The notes below the pieces were generated by a model, which was not told the DNA's origin, searched no databases, and was given only the letters and a program-made list of their open reading frames with translations. Shown here in pieces: positions 63,499 through 64,000 of a DNA stretch of 64,000 nucleotides; the first letter of the stretch is position 1, and every line of letters starts with the position of its first letter. The translations under genes were made by a program, and so were the position numbers. The DNA lies in assembly GCA_013399855.1 (NCBI GenBank), contig VXAY01002200.1, positions 1,365,109-1,429,108 of the forward strand. Direction: 5' to 3'. The stretch comes from Oxyruncus cristatus. Taxonomy: Eukaryota > Chordata > Aves > Passeriformes > Cotingidae.

Positions 63499-63517
63499 TG
63501 GGGGCTTGGTCTGGGAT
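63499..63517 (+). other. Retroviral primer-binding site, tRNA-Pro-like
   Basis: TGGGGGCTTGGTCTGGGAT lies two bases after the LTR end. The proline-tRNA site used by murine-type gammaretroviruses is TGGGGGCTCGTCCGGGAT. The copy here matches at both ends but has an extra base and changes in the middle, which may be decay or a variant tRNA match. Confidence 0.7.
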
Positions 63518-63723
63518 AGACTCACCCTCCAAGGGCAGTGGCTGGTGAAAGGAGCTGGAGGCGCCACACCACTGGTTTTGGTGATCAGTTCCTTTCATCA
63601 GTGGCTGGCATTGGATGTCTGACTGGGTTCCCGAGACCATCCAGAGACAGACAAGAGGGGAAGGTAGGGTAAAAGAATGTTCGTTTTGGTTTGGAAAGGA
63701 GTCCACAGGGAAAGGACTCACCG

Positions 63724-63729
63724 GTGAGT
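63724..63729 (+). other. Splice-donor-like GTGAGT in the retroviral leader
   Basis: CCG followed by GTGAGTAGT is close to the vertebrate donor consensus. It lies about 205 bases after the primer-binding site, where a major donor for subgenomic env RNA would be expected. Confidence 0.35.
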
Positions 63730-63754
63730 AGTATGGGCGCTGGAGGGGGGAAAA

Positions 63755-63995
63755 GGGAGAATTCCCAGGGGAAACAAAGAAAAAAAAAGGAAAATTCCCA
63801 AGGGAAAGCAGTGAGGAAGGTGCCATGGGAGATCAAAGTGCAAGATGCTGGGCGGGGGGGTAGTAAGGAAAATGCCCAGGGGGACAAAAGGGAAAATGCC
63901 CAAGGGGAAAGTCAAAGGGGAAACTGTCCAAAGAGGGCAAAAGGAAAATGCCCAGTGGGGACAAAAAGGAAAACGCCCCTAGCAAAAGGCCAGGT
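63755..63995 (+). repeat. Degenerate tandem repeats in the retroviral leader
   Basis: Units of roughly 20-30 bases built on GGAAAATGCCCAGGGGGA with variants (ATTCCC, CTGTCC, ACGCCC) recur about seven to nine times to the window edge. The strand is strongly purine-biased. Confidence 0.7.
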
Positions 63996-64000
63996 AGGGG

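Larger units (their letters stand above)
63106..64000 (+). mobile_element. Endogenous retrovirus 5' end (LTR, PBS, leader), cut by the window edge
   Basis: The order LTR, two-base spacer, tRNA-Pro-like primer-binding site, then a purine-rich leader with a splice-donor-like site matches the 5' end of a gammaretrovirus-like provirus. The element runs in the plus direction, antisense to NSMCE2. No gag reading frame begins before the window ends. Whether the rest of the provirus exists cannot be seen. The minus-strand open frames across this region (63482-63915) are proline-rich shadows of the purine-rich leader. Confidence 0.75.

Noticed and set aside
63482..63915. Three overlapping minus-strand open frames (65-114 codons) rich in Pro, Phe and Ser
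   Set aside because: They are the complement of the purine-rich retroviral leader repeats, and low complexity explains the lack of stops.
13405..64000. Search for the N-terminal NSMCE2 exons and for WASHC5, the upstream neighbour in mammals
   Set aside because: No segment encodes the expected coiled-coil helices or strumpellin-like sequence. They are presumed to lie beyond the right edge.

Overview
The window looks like avian nuclear DNA: mostly non-coding, AT-rich vertebrate sequence. It holds decayed CR1 LINE 3' ends with the bird-type tail ending in repeats of ATTCTATG, old MIR-like SINE fragments, microsatellites, and one endogenous retrovirus edge. There are no operons or prokaryotic features. 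Most open frames of 60-190 codons behave as chance frames. The species cannot be fixed from this window.

Only one protein-coding gene is recognised with confidence: the 3' part of NSMCE2 (NSE2/MMS21), the SUMO E3 ligase of the SMC5/6 DNA-repair complex. It lies on the minus strand. Its last three coding exons (13404-13304, 12990-12884, 9599-9503) join in frame and encode about 100 residues, including the complete SP-RING zinc domain and the stop codon. The rest of the gene should lie at higher coordinates. I found no convincing upstream exon up to 64000, so 13405-64000 is read as one large intron, or the start of one.

Layout: 1-250 is a short CpG-rich patch, possibly the promoter side of the next gene. 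In mammals TRIB1 follows NSMCE2, but no TRIB1 coding sequence is visible. 250-9180 is intergenic. 9180-13404 is the 3' end of NSMCE2. 13405-63105 is intronic, with four CR1 remnants (all on the plus strand, antisense to NSMCE2), several MIR-like pieces, a MITE-like element nested in a MIR, microsatellites, homopolymer runs and two perfect hairpins. 63106-64000 is the 5' LTR, primer-binding site and leader of an endogenous retrovirus on the plus strand, cut by the window edge.

I see no convincing undescribed system. The observations most worth checking are the polyadenylation hexamers that overlap the NSMCE2 stop codon, the nested MITE, the retroviral leader built of degenerate repeats, a cryptic-exon candidate at 20.3 kb, and the two hairpins.
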